A stretch of 64,000 bases of DNA from Enterococcus rotai. Lineage in GTDB: Bacteria; Bacillota; Bacilli; Lactobacillales; Enterococcaceae. Made by a program: the position numbers and the translations under genes. A model generated the notes under the pieces. That model was not told where the DNA came from. It ran no database searches and worked only from the letters and a program-made list of their open reading frames with translations. The stretch is from contig NZ_CP013655.1 of NCBI RefSeq assembly GCF_001465345.1, forward strand, positions 2,218,102 to 2,282,101, written 5' to 3'. This document shows, piece after piece, positions 44,315 through 53,543 of the stretch; position 1 is the first letter of the stretch, and each line of letters begins with the position of its first letter.

Positions 44315-45289
44315 ATGAAAGTTGTAAAGACAGTTGATGCAGTAGGGTTGATTTTGTATCAGGATATTACCAAAATCGTAAAAGGTGAGTTTAAAGGAGC
44401 ACTTTTTTCAAAAGGCTATCAAGTTAAACAAGAAGATATTCCTGTGTTGCTTGCATTAGGAAAAGAGCACTTGTTTTTTAAATCAGATGAATCAAATTTG
44501 ATCCACGAAAATGATGCAGCTGATTTTTTATATCATTTGATTGCTGGAGAACAGATGCGACCAACACCAGTTTCAGAAGGGAAAATCGAAGTAGTAGCTG
44601 AAGTAGACGGCTTATTGAAAGTCGATCAAGACAGGTTGTTTGCCTTAAACTCGATTGAAAAAGTTGCAGTTGCAACACTGAAAAATAATCAAAAGGTTAA
44701 GGCTGGACAAAAAGTAGCAGGAACACGGATCATTCCGTTAGAAATTGAACCAGAAAACTTGCTTCAAGCTGAAAAATTGATTGGTCATAAAGAAATTTTA
44801 ACTTTAATCCCTTTTAAGCCAGTAAAGGTAGGAATCGTGACGACGGGCAGTGAAGTATTCAAAGGATTGATCAAAGATTCTTTTACCCCTGTTGTTAAGG
44901 AGAAATTATCTCACTATCCAAATGCTACGATTGCTTTTCACGAAATTGTCAATGATGATCCACAACAGATCACAAAAGCGATCGAAAAGATGCTGGCAGC
45001 TGGAGCAGAGCTCATTTTTTGTACTGGCGGTATGAGTGTTGATCCAGATGACCGCACACCACTAGCAATAAAACAAACAGGAGCGAAGATAGTTTCTCAT
45101 GGTACGCCAGTTTTACCAGGTTCGATGTTGTTGTTAGCCTATTTAGATGGAAAAACAATTGTGGGGTTGCCAGGAGGCATGATGTTTTCTGAACGGACGG
45201 TATTTGATTTATTATTACCAAGGATCATTGCGCAAGACACGATCACAAAAGAAGAAATCACCGCTTTAGGATATGGTGGCTATTTGTAA
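44315..45289 (+). CDS. Molybdopterin-binding MoeA-like protein, short type
   Basis: 324 residues. The C-terminal half has the MoaB/Mog-type MPT-binding fold (VGIVTTGSEVFKGLIKDSF, LIFCTGGMSVDPDDRTPLAI, VGLPGGMMFSERTVFDLLLP). The N-terminal half differs from MoeA and contains VDAVGLILYQDITKIVKGE, so it is not a simple duplicate. Such proteins accompany MOSC and MogA genes in clostridial molybdoenzyme operons, where their precise job is uncertain. AGCGGAGG precedes the start. Confidence 0.82.
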   Translation: MKVVKTVDAVGLILYQDITKIVKGEFKGALFSKGYQVKQEDIPVLLALGKEHLFFKSDESNLIHENDAADFLYHLIAGEQMRPTPVSEGKIEVVAEVDGLLKVDQDRLFALNSIEKVAVATLKNNQKVKAGQKVAGTRIIPLEIEPENLLQAEKLIGHKEILTLIPFKPVKVGIVTTGSEVFKGLIKDSFTPVVKEKLSHYPNATIAFHEIVNDDPQQITKAIEKMLAAGAELIFCTGGMSVDPDDRTPLAIKQTGAKIVSHGTPVLPGSMLLLAYLDGKTIVGLPGGMMFSERTVFDLLLPRIIAQDTITKEEITALGYGGYL

Positions 45290-45349
45290 ATTAGGTGTCG
45301 AGCAACACAGGCTAACCCGCTACGCTTTCAACTTTTAGGAGGAGAAATC

Positions 45350-46168
45350 ATGAAACAAAATCACAAAGTGAAGGGGATTTGTCTACTGGTATTAGCATGT
45401 TTGTTTTTAACAGCGTGTACAGCTCAAAAGACGAAGACAACCGCTTCAACTAGTTTCAGCAGTTCAGAAGAGGAACATCACCTATTGATCGCAGCGGCAG
45501 CCAGTTTAGAGTCAGTCATGGAAAAGCAAATCATACCAGCTTTTGAGAAAAATAATCCTGGAACAACAGTAGAAGGAAATTATGATAGTTCTGGAAAATT
45601 ACAAACACAAATTGAAAAAGGATTAGAAGCGGATATTTTCTTTTCAGCTGCAACCAAGCAAATGGATGCATTGGTTTCACAAAATTTAGTAGATCAGAAA
45701 AGTGTTGTCCCATTATTACAAAATCAATTAGTGATGATTGTGCCAAGGTCTTCTGATGCTGATTGGAAAGAATTTAGTGATTTGAAAAAAGCTGAGATGG
45801 TTGCGATAGGCGATCCTGCAAGCGTTCCAGCAGGGCAGTATGCTGAAAAAGGCTTGAAAGCATTAGGTTTATGGGAGGAAGTCAAAGCGCATGCTAGTTT
45901 TGGAACGAATGTAACGGAAGTGTTAAATTGGATTGCTGAAGGAAGTGCTCAAGCCGGTCTCGTTTATGCTACTGACGCAGCTTCTACGGATAAAGTCAAA
46001 GTTGTAGCTGTTTTACCAGAGGATACCTTGAATGATCCGATCATCTATCCGATTGGTTTAGTTGAGAAATCGAAAGAAAAAGCAATCGCAGAAGACTTTA
46101 TTACCTTTATGCAAAGTAAAGAAGTGGCGAAATATTTTGAAGATACAGGTTTTATTATGAATAAGTAG
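45350..46168 (+). CDS. modA: Molybdate-binding lipoprotein ModA
   Basis: 272 residues. The lipobox LTAC gives lipidation at about Cys23. ModA motifs: LLIAAAASLESVMEKQIIPA, YDSSGKLQTQIEKGLEADIF, FSAATKQMDAL, and EGSAQAGLVYATDA. It captures molybdate for ModBC. AGGAGGAG is upstream. The stop is 9 bases before the permease start. Confidence 0.92.
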   Translation: MKQNHKVKGICLLVLACLFLTACTAQKTKTTASTSFSSSEEEHHLLIAAAASLESVMEKQIIPAFEKNNPGTTVEGNYDSSGKLQTQIEKGLEADIFFSAATKQMDALVSQNLVDQKSVVPLLQNQLVMIVPRSSDADWKEFSDLKKAEMVAIGDPASVPAGQYAEKGLKALGLWEEVKAHASFGTNVTEVLNWIAEGSAQAGLVYATDAASTDKVKVVAVLPEDTLNDPIIYPIGLVEKSKEKAIAEDFITFMQSKEVAKYFEDTGFIMNK

Positions 46169-46177
46169 GTGAATGTG

Positions 46178-46849
46178 ATGGATTTAAGTCCAATCATTAT
46201 TTCGTTTCAAACGGCGATCATGGCGATTTTTTTTACTTTTTTTAGTGGAACCTTGATTGCTTATCTTGTTTTCCGTCAGAAAAATCAAGGACTTAAAATG
46301 CTGCTTAACAGTCTATTTACCTTGCCGCTGGTGTTGCCGCCAACGGTTTTTGGTTTCTTTTTATTGAATATATTCGGTGTTCAACAGCCAATAGGTAAAT
46401 TTTTGTTGGATTTTTTTTCTGTTAAAGTGGTTTTTTCTTGGGCAGCGACAGTGATCGCAGCAGTTGCGGTGTCATTTCCTTTGATGTATCGTTCTGCGAT
46501 CGCAGCGTTTGAACAAATTGACCCTGATCTATTAGCTGCTGCTCAAACGTTAGGGTTTTCGGAGAGAAAAATATTTTTTAAAATTGCATTTCCTTTGGCA
46601 ATCAATGGGCTTTTAGCGGGAGGCGTATTAGCTTTTGCTCGTGGGTTAGGTGAATTTGGGGCAACAACGATGCTAGCAGGAAATATTGCAGGAAAGACTC
46701 GAACGTTGCCGTTGGCTATATACTCAGCGGTTGCGGCAGGTGACTGGTCATTGGCGCAACAATATGTGACGATCATTGTGCTTATTTGTCTGTTGATCTT
46801 ATTTTTAACAGAGCTATTCAGCAGAAAATCGCGGAGGATACAAGGATGA
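46178..46849 (+). CDS. modB: Molybdate ABC transporter permease ModB
   Basis: 223 residues from ATG 46178, with TAGGTG 6 bases upstream; GTG 46169 is the longer alternative. Five hydrophobic helices and the EAA loop LAAAQTLGFSERKIFFKIAF are typical. GLGEFGATTMLAGNIAGKTR is the ModB signature. Its last four bases overlap the ATG of modC. Confidence 0.92.
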   Translation: MDLSPIIISFQTAIMAIFFTFFSGTLIAYLVFRQKNQGLKMLLNSLFTLPLVLPPTVFGFFLLNIFGVQQPIGKFLLDFFSVKVVFSWAATVIAAVAVSFPLMYRSAIAAFEQIDPDLLAAAQTLGFSERKIFFKIAFPLAINGLLAGGVLAFARGLGEFGATTMLAGNIAGKTRTLPLAIYSAVAAGDWSLAQQYVTIIVLICLLILFLTELFSRKSRRIQG

Positions 46850-47847
46850 AACTTTTTGTTGATATTCAAAAAAAATTACGTGATCATCAGTTGAGTGCTA
46901 CATTTGAGCTTGAAGCAACCACCTTAGGAATTTTAGGTGCTTCTGGTTGTGGCAAAAGTATGCTTCTAAAATGTATTGCTGGGATTGAAACGCCAGATTC
47001 AGGTAAGATTCAATTAGGGGATCGAGTGCTTTTTGACCAGGAAAAAGGGATCGATTTACCACCGCAACAGCGTAAAGTAGGACTGCTGTTTCAGCAATAT
47101 GCACTGTTTCCACATTTTACAGTATTTAAAAATTTAAGCAGTGTGACTAAGGATCAATCATTGATTGCAGCGCTGTTAGGGATGTTTCATTTAGAAAATG
47201 TTAAAAATAGCTACCCTAGACAGCTTTCAGGTGGACAAAAACAGCGTGTAGCTTTAGCTCGGATGTTAGCCTCGCAGCCTGAATTATTATTATTGGATGA
47301 ACCTTTTTCAGCATTGGATACCTCATTAAAAGAGGAGCTCCAACTAGAATTACAAAACCATTTAGCCGACTTTAAAGGAAATGTCCTGATCGTCAGTCAT
47401 AGTCTAGATGAACTCTATCGATTATGTCCGCAGCTCCTGATCATGACAGAAGCAGGGGTAATCAAGGGGCAAACGACTGAGTTGTTTAAGCAACCACAAA
47501 CAGAAGCCGCCGCTCGTTTGACGGGCTGCAAAAATATTTTTCCTGTTAAACGGATCGATGCTCATACGGTTCAAGTTAAGGGGTGGGCAACGCCATTGAT
47601 TGTCACAGCAAACGTGCCTATAACTTGTCGCTATATTGGGATTCGAGCTCATGATTTATTGGTAAATGGTGCTGAAGGTAACCAACTGGATGTACATTTT
47701 GTTAGTAGTCAGCAAACTCCGTTTGAACAGAATGCTTGGTTTGTATGTAATGACCTTGATCTTTGGTGGAAAGGGAGTAAACAAATCGAAATGAGTACAG
47801 TCAAACGATTCAGTGTATCACCTGATGCCATCATGATTTTAACCTAA
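46846..47847 (+). CDS. modC: Molybdate ABC transporter ATPase ModC
   Basis: 333 residues from ATG 46846, overlapping modB (ATGA). Walker A GASGCGKSML, Q-loop LLFQQYALFPH, signature LSGGQKQRVALARML and Walker B LLLLDEPFSALD are intact. The C-terminal about 90 residues form a TOBE-like domain (YIGIRAHDLLVNG). It powers molybdate import and ends the operon. Confidence 0.93.
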   Translation: MKLFVDIQKKLRDHQLSATFELEATTLGILGASGCGKSMLLKCIAGIETPDSGKIQLGDRVLFDQEKGIDLPPQQRKVGLLFQQYALFPHFTVFKNLSSVTKDQSLIAALLGMFHLENVKNSYPRQLSGGQKQRVALARMLASQPELLLLDEPFSALDTSLKEELQLELQNHLADFKGNVLIVSHSLDELYRLCPQLLIMTEAGVIKGQTTELFKQPQTEAAARLTGCKNIFPVKRIDAHTVQVKGWATPLIVTANVPITCRYIGIRAHDLLVNGAEGNQLDVHFVSSQQTPFEQNAWFVCNDLDLWWKGSKQIEMSTVKRFSVSPDAIMILT

Positions 47848-47914
47848 AGGTTCAAGTTGTTACTTAATCAGAGGAAATCAATTGGAAAATAGAAATGGGA
47901 GGTTATTTATTGTG

Positions 47915-48070
47915 ATGAAAGAGAGTGACTTTATTGATTATTTAACTGTCGCACTTAAAAATTTAGGCTATACTAAAACGGGGATTTTTAATGTTGAAGG
48001 AGAAGTTAAAAGACTACTCAAACTCTATTCAGCTGCAGAGATAAAGGAGAAAGTAGAACAATCGAAATAA
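47915..48070 (+). CDS. Small hypothetical protein after modC
   Basis: 51 residues from ATG 47915, with GGGAGG (47895-47900) upstream; TTG 47882 is an alternative that would place the site inside the gene. The sequence is helical (ESDFIDYLTVALKNLGY, then EVKRLLKLYSAAEIKEKVEQ). It is not MoaD: there is no C-terminal Gly-Gly. No family recognised. Confidence 0.5.
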   Translation: MKESDFIDYLTVALKNLGYTKTGIFNVEGEVKRLLKLYSAAEIKEKVEQSK

Positions 48071-48134
48071 ATCAGTTGTAAATAATCAAAACTTTGATAA
48101 AGTAAAGAGTAAGAGTAACTCGTGGAGGCAAAAG

Positions 48135-49007
48135 ATGAGCGTGTATTTAGAACGACCAGAATTTGAAGAACCTATTCTTTTTAGAGCCTTTATCAATGAT
48201 GGCATGACGATTGTTTACCCTCATTGGCATAAAGAGATTGAAATCATCTATTCGATTCGGGGAACGGTTAATATTGGTGTAGGAGATGAAATCGTCCATG
48301 TAGCTGAAGGGGAGATTTATTTCTTTGCTAGTGGGGAACCGCATTATTTTTTAGCTTCGCCAGATAGCGAACGAATCGTTTATCAGTTTGACTTGAATAT
48401 CTTTGACGAGATAAATTTAAGATCAGCGAATGATTGCAGCTTGATTGAGCTATTTGAAACGGGAGAAAAACACAGTTCAAAATGGTCGAAGTCATTAACG
48501 TTGGAAATGAAAAAACTACTACAGCAGTTATTTGAGGAAGCTGAAAAAAATGTGCCAGGTAAAAACTATGCACTGTTTAATTTACTGTTTCAACTAATCA
48601 CAACTTTTTACAGAAGACTACCTCAAACGAAAATGGAAGTCAAAAAAGGTGCTAAAGCTTCTACCATGAAGTATAAAGAAAACTTAGAACAGTTAGATCG
48701 TATCTTTACTTATGTAGAAAATCATTATGAAGAATCAATTACGTTAGAGGAGATAGCAAAGTACAGTGGGTTTAGCTCTTATTATTTTACACGCTTTTTT
48801 AAAGCTAATACGGGTACGACTTTTATGAGTTTTTTGACGGAATATCGTATCAATCAAGCGAAGTTTATTTTAGCGAATGAAAAAGTTCCGATGATCGCAG
48901 TCGCTGAAAAATCGGGATTTGCTAGTGTGAAAACCTTTCATCATGTGTTTAAAGAGCAGGTGGGGATTTCACCGTTGAAGTATCAGAAGAAATTTCTCGA
49001 GATATAA
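48135..49007 (+). CDS. AraC-family regulator with cupin sensor
   Basis: 290 residues. The N-terminal cupin contains YPHWHKEIEIIYSIRGTVNI and GEIYFFASGEPHYFLA. The C-terminal double HTH runs from about 190: YVENHYEESITLEEIAKYSG, then SYYFTRFFKANTGTTFMSF, and ending ISPLKYQKKF. It probably senses a sugar. The nearest sugar-type genes lie beyond the S14 unit at 50172, so its target is uncertain. GTGGAGG is upstream. Confidence 0.9.
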   Translation: MSVYLERPEFEEPILFRAFINDGMTIVYPHWHKEIEIIYSIRGTVNIGVGDEIVHVAEGEIYFFASGEPHYFLASPDSERIVYQFDLNIFDEINLRSANDCSLIELFETGEKHSSKWSKSLTLEMKKLLQQLFEEAEKNVPGKNYALFNLLFQLITTFYRRLPQTKMEVKKGAKASTMKYKENLEQLDRIFTYVENHYEESITLEEIAKYSGFSSYYFTRFFKANTGTTFMSFLTEYRINQAKFILANEKVPMIAVAEKSGFASVKTFHHVFKEQVGISPLKYQKKFLEI

Positions 49008-49010
49008 TAC

Positions 49011-49038
49011 AAAAGCCCAAAAATGAGGGCTTTTTTTT
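49011..49038 (+). terminator. Intrinsic terminator of the AraC gene
   Basis: AAAAGCCC (49011-49018) pairs with GGGCTTTT (49027-49034), followed by TTTT. Confidence 0.88.
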
Positions 49039-49050
49039 AATAATAAAAAC

Positions 49051-49105
49051 TTGCATTTTCTGCTAGATGATGTTATTCTTATCACTCTCAAAGAGTAATG
49101 ATTAC
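49051..49105 (+). promoter_or_regulatory. Promoter with Zur-type operator before rpsN
   Basis: TTGCAT (49051-49056), a 17-base spacer, and TATTCT (49074-49079) form the promoter. GTAATGATTAC (49095-49105) is a perfect inverted repeat matching the core of the Gram-positive Zur box, extended on the right by GATTT. It lies just after the start region, where a zinc repressor would block transcription. Confidence 0.75.
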
Positions 49106-49130
49106 GATTTAGAAAGAGGTGAAAGGAAAA

Positions 49131-49400
49131 ATGGCTAAAAAATCAAAAATCGCCAAAGCAAAACAGCAACAAGCATTAATTGAAAAGTATGCTGAAAGAC
49201 GCATTGAGTTAAAAGCGAATAACGACTATGCCGCTTTAGCAAAATTACCAAAAGATTCCAATCCAAATCGCTTGAAAAACCGTGATTTGATCGATGGACG
49301 ACCAAGAGCATACATGCGTAAATTCGGTATGTCTAGAATCAATTTTAGAACATTAGCGCATCAAGGTAAAATTCCTGGTGTACACAAAGCAAGCTGGTAA
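49131..49400 (+). CDS. rpsN: 30S ribosomal protein S14, zinc-independent form
   Basis: 89 residues from ATG 49131. It has the long S14 form without the C-x-x-C zinc ribbon: [40 protein letters not shown], and the conserved end [20 protein letters not shown]. Bacteria use this paralogue when zinc is scarce, so that the zinc-containing S14 can be replaced. The Zur-type box upstream fits exactly. A small basic gene follows 43 bases downstream. Confidence 0.94.
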   Translation: MAKKSKIAKAKQQQALIEKYAERRIELKANNDYAALAKLPKDSNPNRLKNRDLIDGRPRAYMRKFGMSRINFRTLAHQGKIPGVHKASW

Positions 49401-49443
49401 TTATTAACTAGTAACCGACAAATAGATGCAAAGAGGTGATTGG

Positions 49444-49584
49444 ATGGAGAAACAAGATCTTTCAAGTGCACGTAGAAGATTGAAGTGTACGAACCGAAAA
49501 ACAAGAAAACGAGCATTAAAAATTATTCAGCAATATAAACGGGAACAAAGACATCGAGTGATGACTTCTGGTAGTGTTGGGTAA
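49444..49584 (+). CDS. Small basic protein, companion of zinc-independent S14
   Basis: 46 residues from ATG 49444, with GAGGTG 9 bases upstream. It is very basic (SSARRRLKCTNRKTRKRALK, then QQYKREQRHRV) with a single Cys and no zinc motif. Charge and position next to a zinc-starvation S14 suggest a ribosome-bound or RNA-binding protein, but it is not L33, L31 or L36 by sequence and I do not recognise it. Confidence 0.6.
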   Translation: MEKQDLSSARRRLKCTNRKTRKRALKIIQQYKREQRHRVMTSGSVG

Positions 49585-50171
49585 GTGTTTTACTAATCGA
49601 ATGAGAAAATGAAGTTCTTCCTTTTTAGTAAAGAAGGGAAGGGCTTTTTTGTTTTTGTTGAGATTATTAGGATTGTAAAGTTGTTTTGATTTAAGCTGTC
49701 CCATTTCTATGGTGTGGCTAATTTGGAGTGATTGAAACTTCTCTCCTTTAGATTGCTAAGCGCTGTCTAAAGTCAGTTTTATGTATGACGTTTGGTGATT
49801 CATAAGTAAGGAGACAACGCCCCTTTTAGTCGCCTTGTACTGTTCATCATCTACTCTGGCAAAGCCAGTCGCAGTGATTCGCAAGTAAGGAGACAACGTT
49901 CCTTTTAGTCGCCTTGTACTGTTCAACATCTGGCTCTGGCAAAGCTAGTCGCAGTGATTCGCAAGTAAGGAGACAACGCTCCTTTTAGTCGCCTTGTACT
50001 GTTCATCATCTACTCTGGCGAAGCCAGTCGCAGTGATGAACAGCAATATCCAGGAACTTTTCAACTGGAATCTAGGAAGAAAGCTCTTTCATAATTTTGT
50101 ATAGTAATAGTGTAGAAGTGGAACCGTTTTATTTTTCCACAAAATAATATGAGTAGATTACTGGAGGTTTT
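49585..50171. other. 587-bp intergenic region with tandem repeat
   Basis: No gene is seen. A weak hairpin with a T run follows the small basic gene (about 49611-49650). The tandem repeat at 49795-50032 occupies the middle. A probable promoter for the oxidoreductase lies near 50095-50120 (TTGTAT, TAATAG-like). Confidence 0.5.
49795..50032. repeat. Three tandem copies of a 79-80 bp unit
   Basis: Units start at GTGATTC 49795, 49874 and 49954, with a partial fourth at 50033. Each contains AAGGAGACAACGC, then GCCTTGTACTGTTCAACATC (or ATCATC), and CTCTGGCAAAGCCAGTCGCA, which has a short CTGGC...GCCAG hairpin. The units differ at a few positions. The first half recurs at 53097. Confidence 0.9.
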
Positions 50172-51251
50172 ATGATGACGTTGAAAGTAGGAATTATTGG
50201 TTGCGGCGGGATTGCGAATGGGAAACATTTACCAGCACTTGCACAAGTAAAAGAAGTCGAAATGGTTGCTTTTTGTGACCTAATCAGTGAACGAGCAGAA
50301 GAAGCAAAAATGCACTATGGGGCATTAACAGCGAAGACATTTATCAATTACCAAGAAATGCTTGAAGAAATGGACTTGGATGTGGTTCATGTTTGTACAC
50401 CAAACAGCACGCATGCCGAACTATCAATCGCAGCAATGGAAGCGGATTGTCATGTGATGTGCGAAAAACCAATGGCAAAAACGTCTGCTGAAGCGCGTAG
50501 TATGATCGAAGCCGCAAGTGAAACAGGAAAAAAATTAACAATCGGTTATCAAAATCGTTTTAGAAAAGATGCAACGTATCTACATGAAATTTGTGATGAA
50601 GGCGAGTTAGGGGATATTTACTTTGCGAAAGCCCATGCCATTCGCCGTCGTGCAGTGCCAACTTGGGGTGTTTTCCTTGATGAAGAAGCCCAAGGTGGCG
50701 GACCGTTGATCGATATCGGGACTCATGCGCTGGATCTGACGCTATGGATGATGGACAATTACAAACCAAAATATGTGGTAGGAAAAGCTTATCATAAATT
50801 GTCTGAAACAGAAAATGCAGCCAATGCTTGGGGCTCTTGGGACCCTGAAAAATTCACTGTTGAAGATTCAGCATTTGGCTTTATCATGATGGAAAATGGC
50901 GCGACAATCTTTTTAGAATCGAGCTGGGCGCTAAATAGTTTAGACGTAAAAGAAGCCAAAACCACTCTTCACGGTACGAAGGGCGGAGCTGATATGAATG
51001 ACGGATTGACGATCAATGGCGAAGATCATAGTACACTTTTTGAAAAGAAAATCGAATTAGAACCAGGCGGTGTTGATTTTTATGATGGAGCCGGCGACAA
51101 GCCGGAAGTGTTAGAAGCACAATCATGGATCGATGCAATCATCAATGATACAGAACCTGTTGTTAAACCTGAGCAAGCTTTAGTTGTGACAGAAATTCTT
51201 GAAGCAATTTACAAAGCATCCGAAACGAATCAACCTGTATTTTTCAATTAA
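50172..51251 (+). CDS. Gfo/Idh/MocA-family oxidoreductase (first)
   Basis: 359 residues. Rossmann start KVGIIGCGGIANGKHLPALA, DLDVVHVCTPNSTHAELSIA, and the family Lys in MCEKPMAKTSAEARSMIEAA. C-terminal substrate part: GGGPLIDIGTHALDLTLWMM with the catalytic Asp/His pair. It should oxidise a sugar or inositol derivative with NAD(P). GGAGG precedes ATG 50172 (ATG 50175 is equally possible). A strong hairpin separates it from the ThuA gene. Confidence 0.9.
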   Translation: MMTLKVGIIGCGGIANGKHLPALAQVKEVEMVAFCDLISERAEEAKMHYGALTAKTFINYQEMLEEMDLDVVHVCTPNSTHAELSIAAMEADCHVMCEKPMAKTSAEARSMIEAASETGKKLTIGYQNRFRKDATYLHEICDEGELGDIYFAKAHAIRRRAVPTWGVFLDEEAQGGGPLIDIGTHALDLTLWMMDNYKPKYVVGKAYHKLSETENAANAWGSWDPEKFTVEDSAFGFIMMENGATIFLESSWALNSLDVKEAKTTLHGTKGGADMNDGLTINGEDHSTLFEKKIELEPGGVDFYDGAGDKPEVLEAQSWIDAIINDTEPVVKPEQALVVTEILEAIYKASETNQPVFFN

Positions 51252-51296
51252 CTCAAGATTATCTAGCTTCATGAGCTAGCATCTCGTAAAAAAGAT

Positions 51297-51335
51297 AAAA
51301 TATGAATGTGACAAAAAACATCACAGTCATATTTT
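51297..51335. terminator. Hairpin between oxidoreductase and ThuA gene
   Basis: AAAATATGAATGTGA (51297-51311) pairs with TCACAGTCATATTTT (51321-51335), with 14 of 15 bases matching. It may stop or attenuate readthrough. Confidence 0.65.
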
Positions 51336-51393
51336 CCTATTTTTCGTCGATGCTAAACGGCTCATTCAGCTTCTAAATTAGGGGGAAAAAACG

Positions 51394-52131
51394 ATGATCC
51401 AAGTCACAGTCTGGAATGAATTCCGTCATGAAAAAACAGATGAAGCTGTAAAAAAGGTTTACCCAGATGGCATTCATCAACAAATCGCACAATTTTTAAA
51501 GGAAGATGATTTTTCTGTGCGAACAGCTACCTTAGATGAACCAGAGCATGGCTTAACAGAAGAAGTTCTAGCAAATACCGATGTCTTGATTTGGTGGGGA
51601 CATGTTGCCCACCAAGAAGTTTCTGACGAGATTGTGCAACGCGTCTATCAATGTGTGTTGGAAGGGATGGGCTTAGTCGTCCTTCATTCAGGTCATATGT
51701 CAAAAATTTTCATGAAACTAATGGGCACATCATGCGATTTAAAATGGCGAGAAGCACAAGAACATTGCCGCATCTGGACTGTAGCGCCAAGCCACCCCAT
51801 TGTTGAAGGAATCGGTGAGTATATAGAGCTTGAAAAAGAAGAAATGTACGGTGAACATTTTGATATCCCAACACCAGATGACTTGATTTTTATCAGTTGG
51901 TATCCAGGCGGAGAAGTCTTTCGCAGTGGTTGTACCTACCATCGTGGTAACGGAAAGATCTTTTATTTTCAGCCAGGTCATGAAACGTATCCTTCTTATT
52001 ATAATAAAGAAATCCAAAAAGTAATCAAAAACGGTATCCGCTGGTGTCAACCAACGCAAAATGCTTATCCAAATTACGGGCACCATGAACCTTTAGAATC
52101 TATTACAAACAAGAAAGGAAATGAACAATGA
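51394..52131 (+). CDS. ThuA-domain protein (trehalose-utilisation type)
   Basis: 245 residues. ThuA glutamine-amidotransferase-like fold: [60 protein letters not shown] and [18 protein letters not shown]. The family is linked to keto-sugar metabolism (3-keto-disaccharides); the chemistry is not settled. AGGGGGAAA is upstream. It overlaps the isomerase gene by four bases (ATGA). Confidence 0.88.
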   Translation: MIQVTVWNEFRHEKTDEAVKKVYPDGIHQQIAQFLKEDDFSVRTATLDEPEHGLTEEVLANTDVLIWWGHVAHQEVSDEIVQRVYQCVLEGMGLVVLHSGHMSKIFMKLMGTSCDLKWREAQEHCRIWTVAPSHPIVEGIGEYIELEKEEMYGEHFDIPTPDDLIFISWYPGGEVFRSGCTYHRGNGKIFYFQPGHETYPSYYNKEIQKVIKNGIRWCQPTQNAYPNYGHHEPLESITNKKGNEQ

Positions 52132-53096
52132 AATTAGGTGTATTTACTCCATTATTCAATAATTTAAGCTTTGAAGAAATGATCGATACAGTCTCAAAAG
52201 CAGGACTAGAAGCAGTTGAAATCGGCACAGGCGGCTCGCCAGGAAATGCTCATTTAGATATCGATCAATTATTAGCAAGTTCAGAGGCTAGAAAAGAGTA
52301 TTTAGCGAAACTTGCTGACAAAGGCTTAACGATCAGTGCATTAAGCTGTCATAATAATCCTATTTCTCCACTAAAAGAAACGGCCCAAGAAGCAGATCAA
52401 CTATTGCAAAAAACGATCAAACTAGCTTCTTTAATGAACGTATCAGTCGTCAATGGCTTTTCTGGTGTCTCAGGAGGAAATGCTACCGATACCCAAGTCA
52501 ATTGGCCCGTGTTACCTTGGCCAACAGAATACGATGATAACTACAATTACCAATGGGAAAAGAAATTGATCCCTTACTGGAAAAATATCAATACCATCGC
52601 AGAAGATGCTGGAGTGAAAATCGGCATCGAATTGCATGGCGGTTTCTTATGTCATACACCTTATACGATGTTAAAACTCCGTGAAGCCACAGGCAAAGCA
52701 ATCGGCTGTAATTTAGATCCAAGTCATTTATGGTGGCAAGGCATCGATCCAGTAGCTGCAGTAAAAATTTTAGGAGAAGCGGGTGCAATTCATCATTTCC
52801 ACGCGAAAGATACGTATTTAGATCAAGACAACATCAATATGCATGGACTAACGGATATGCAGCCATATGGGAATGTCAAAACCCGTGCGTGGACGTTCCG
52901 CTCAGTTGGATGCGGTCATGATTTAAAAGTTTGGTCAGACATTATTAGCGCACTTAGAATTTATGGATACGATTATGTTTTAAGTATTGAACATGAAGAC
53001 CCGATCATGTCAACAGAAGAAGGCTTAAACAGAGCGATTACTAATTTGAAAAGTATTATGATTAAAGAACAACCTGCGGAAATGTGGTGGGTATAA
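52128..53096 (+). CDS. Sugar phosphate isomerase/epimerase (TIM barrel, IolE-like)
   Basis: 322 residues of the AP-endonuclease 2 type TIM barrel: [28 protein letters not shown]-type strand [54 protein letters not shown], and [17 protein letters not shown] near the end. The Glu/Asp/His metal ligands lie in these motifs. It probably interconverts the keto-sugar handled by the neighbouring oxidoreductases. Translation is coupled to the ThuA gene. Confidence 0.9.
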   Translation: MKLGVFTPLFNNLSFEEMIDTVSKAGLEAVEIGTGGSPGNAHLDIDQLLASSEARKEYLAKLADKGLTISALSCHNNPISPLKETAQEADQLLQKTIKLASLMNVSVVNGFSGVSGGNATDTQVNWPVLPWPTEYDDNYNYQWEKKLIPYWKNINTIAEDAGVKIGIELHGGFLCHTPYTMLKLREATGKAIGCNLDPSHLWWQGIDPVAAVKILGEAGAIHHFHAKDTYLDQDNINMHGLTDMQPYGNVKTRAWTFRSVGCGHDLKVWSDIISALRIYGYDYVLSIEHEDPIMSTEEGLNRAITNLKSIMIKEQPAEMWWV

Positions 53097-53543
53097 TTAA
53101 GGAAACAACGCTCCATATAGTAGCCTTGTACTGTTCAACATCGACTCACTGTGTTCCTCGTGGTTCACAGCAAAGCTGAACGAAGCGTTTAGCTCTCAAG
53201 AAACCAAGTAGGTACTGAGCAACATCAGTTCATTGCATTCACTGTGTTTTACAGCAATTAGGAATCTGAATGTGGAACGCTTTTTGTTCCATATGAAGAT
53301 TGTCTATTTTCCTGGAGAGCTGCTTCGTGAAGCTGGATGAAACAAAAGCTGAGTAGGCTGCTCAGACTTTGAGCAGTAGAATGAGAAAAATATAGCGATG
53401 CTTTTTATCGCGGATTTTTCTTATCTACTGTCGAAAAGTCTAGCCTGCAAAGCTAGACGTCAAAGAGAAGAACGCGACTGTTTCTGATCAATTTTCTCCC
53501 CATCCTACAAAAATTACCTTCTTTAATAGAAAGGACTCAAAAA
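53097..53543. other. 447-bp structured intergenic region
   Basis: No gene is seen. It holds two dispersed-repeat members (53123-53173 and 53212-53257). It also holds a long imperfect hairpin (CAGTAGAATGAGAAAAAT... at 53374-53400 with ...TTTTTCTTATCTACTG at 53406-53430) and a perfect 7-bp hairpin GTCTAGC/GCTAGAC (about 53438-53458). The gene at 53544 is preceded by GAAAGGA. Confidence 0.6.

Noticed and set aside
47882-48070. MoaD-like sulfur carrier after modC
   Set aside because: The size is near that of MoaD, but there is no C-terminal Gly-Gly or beta-grasp pattern.
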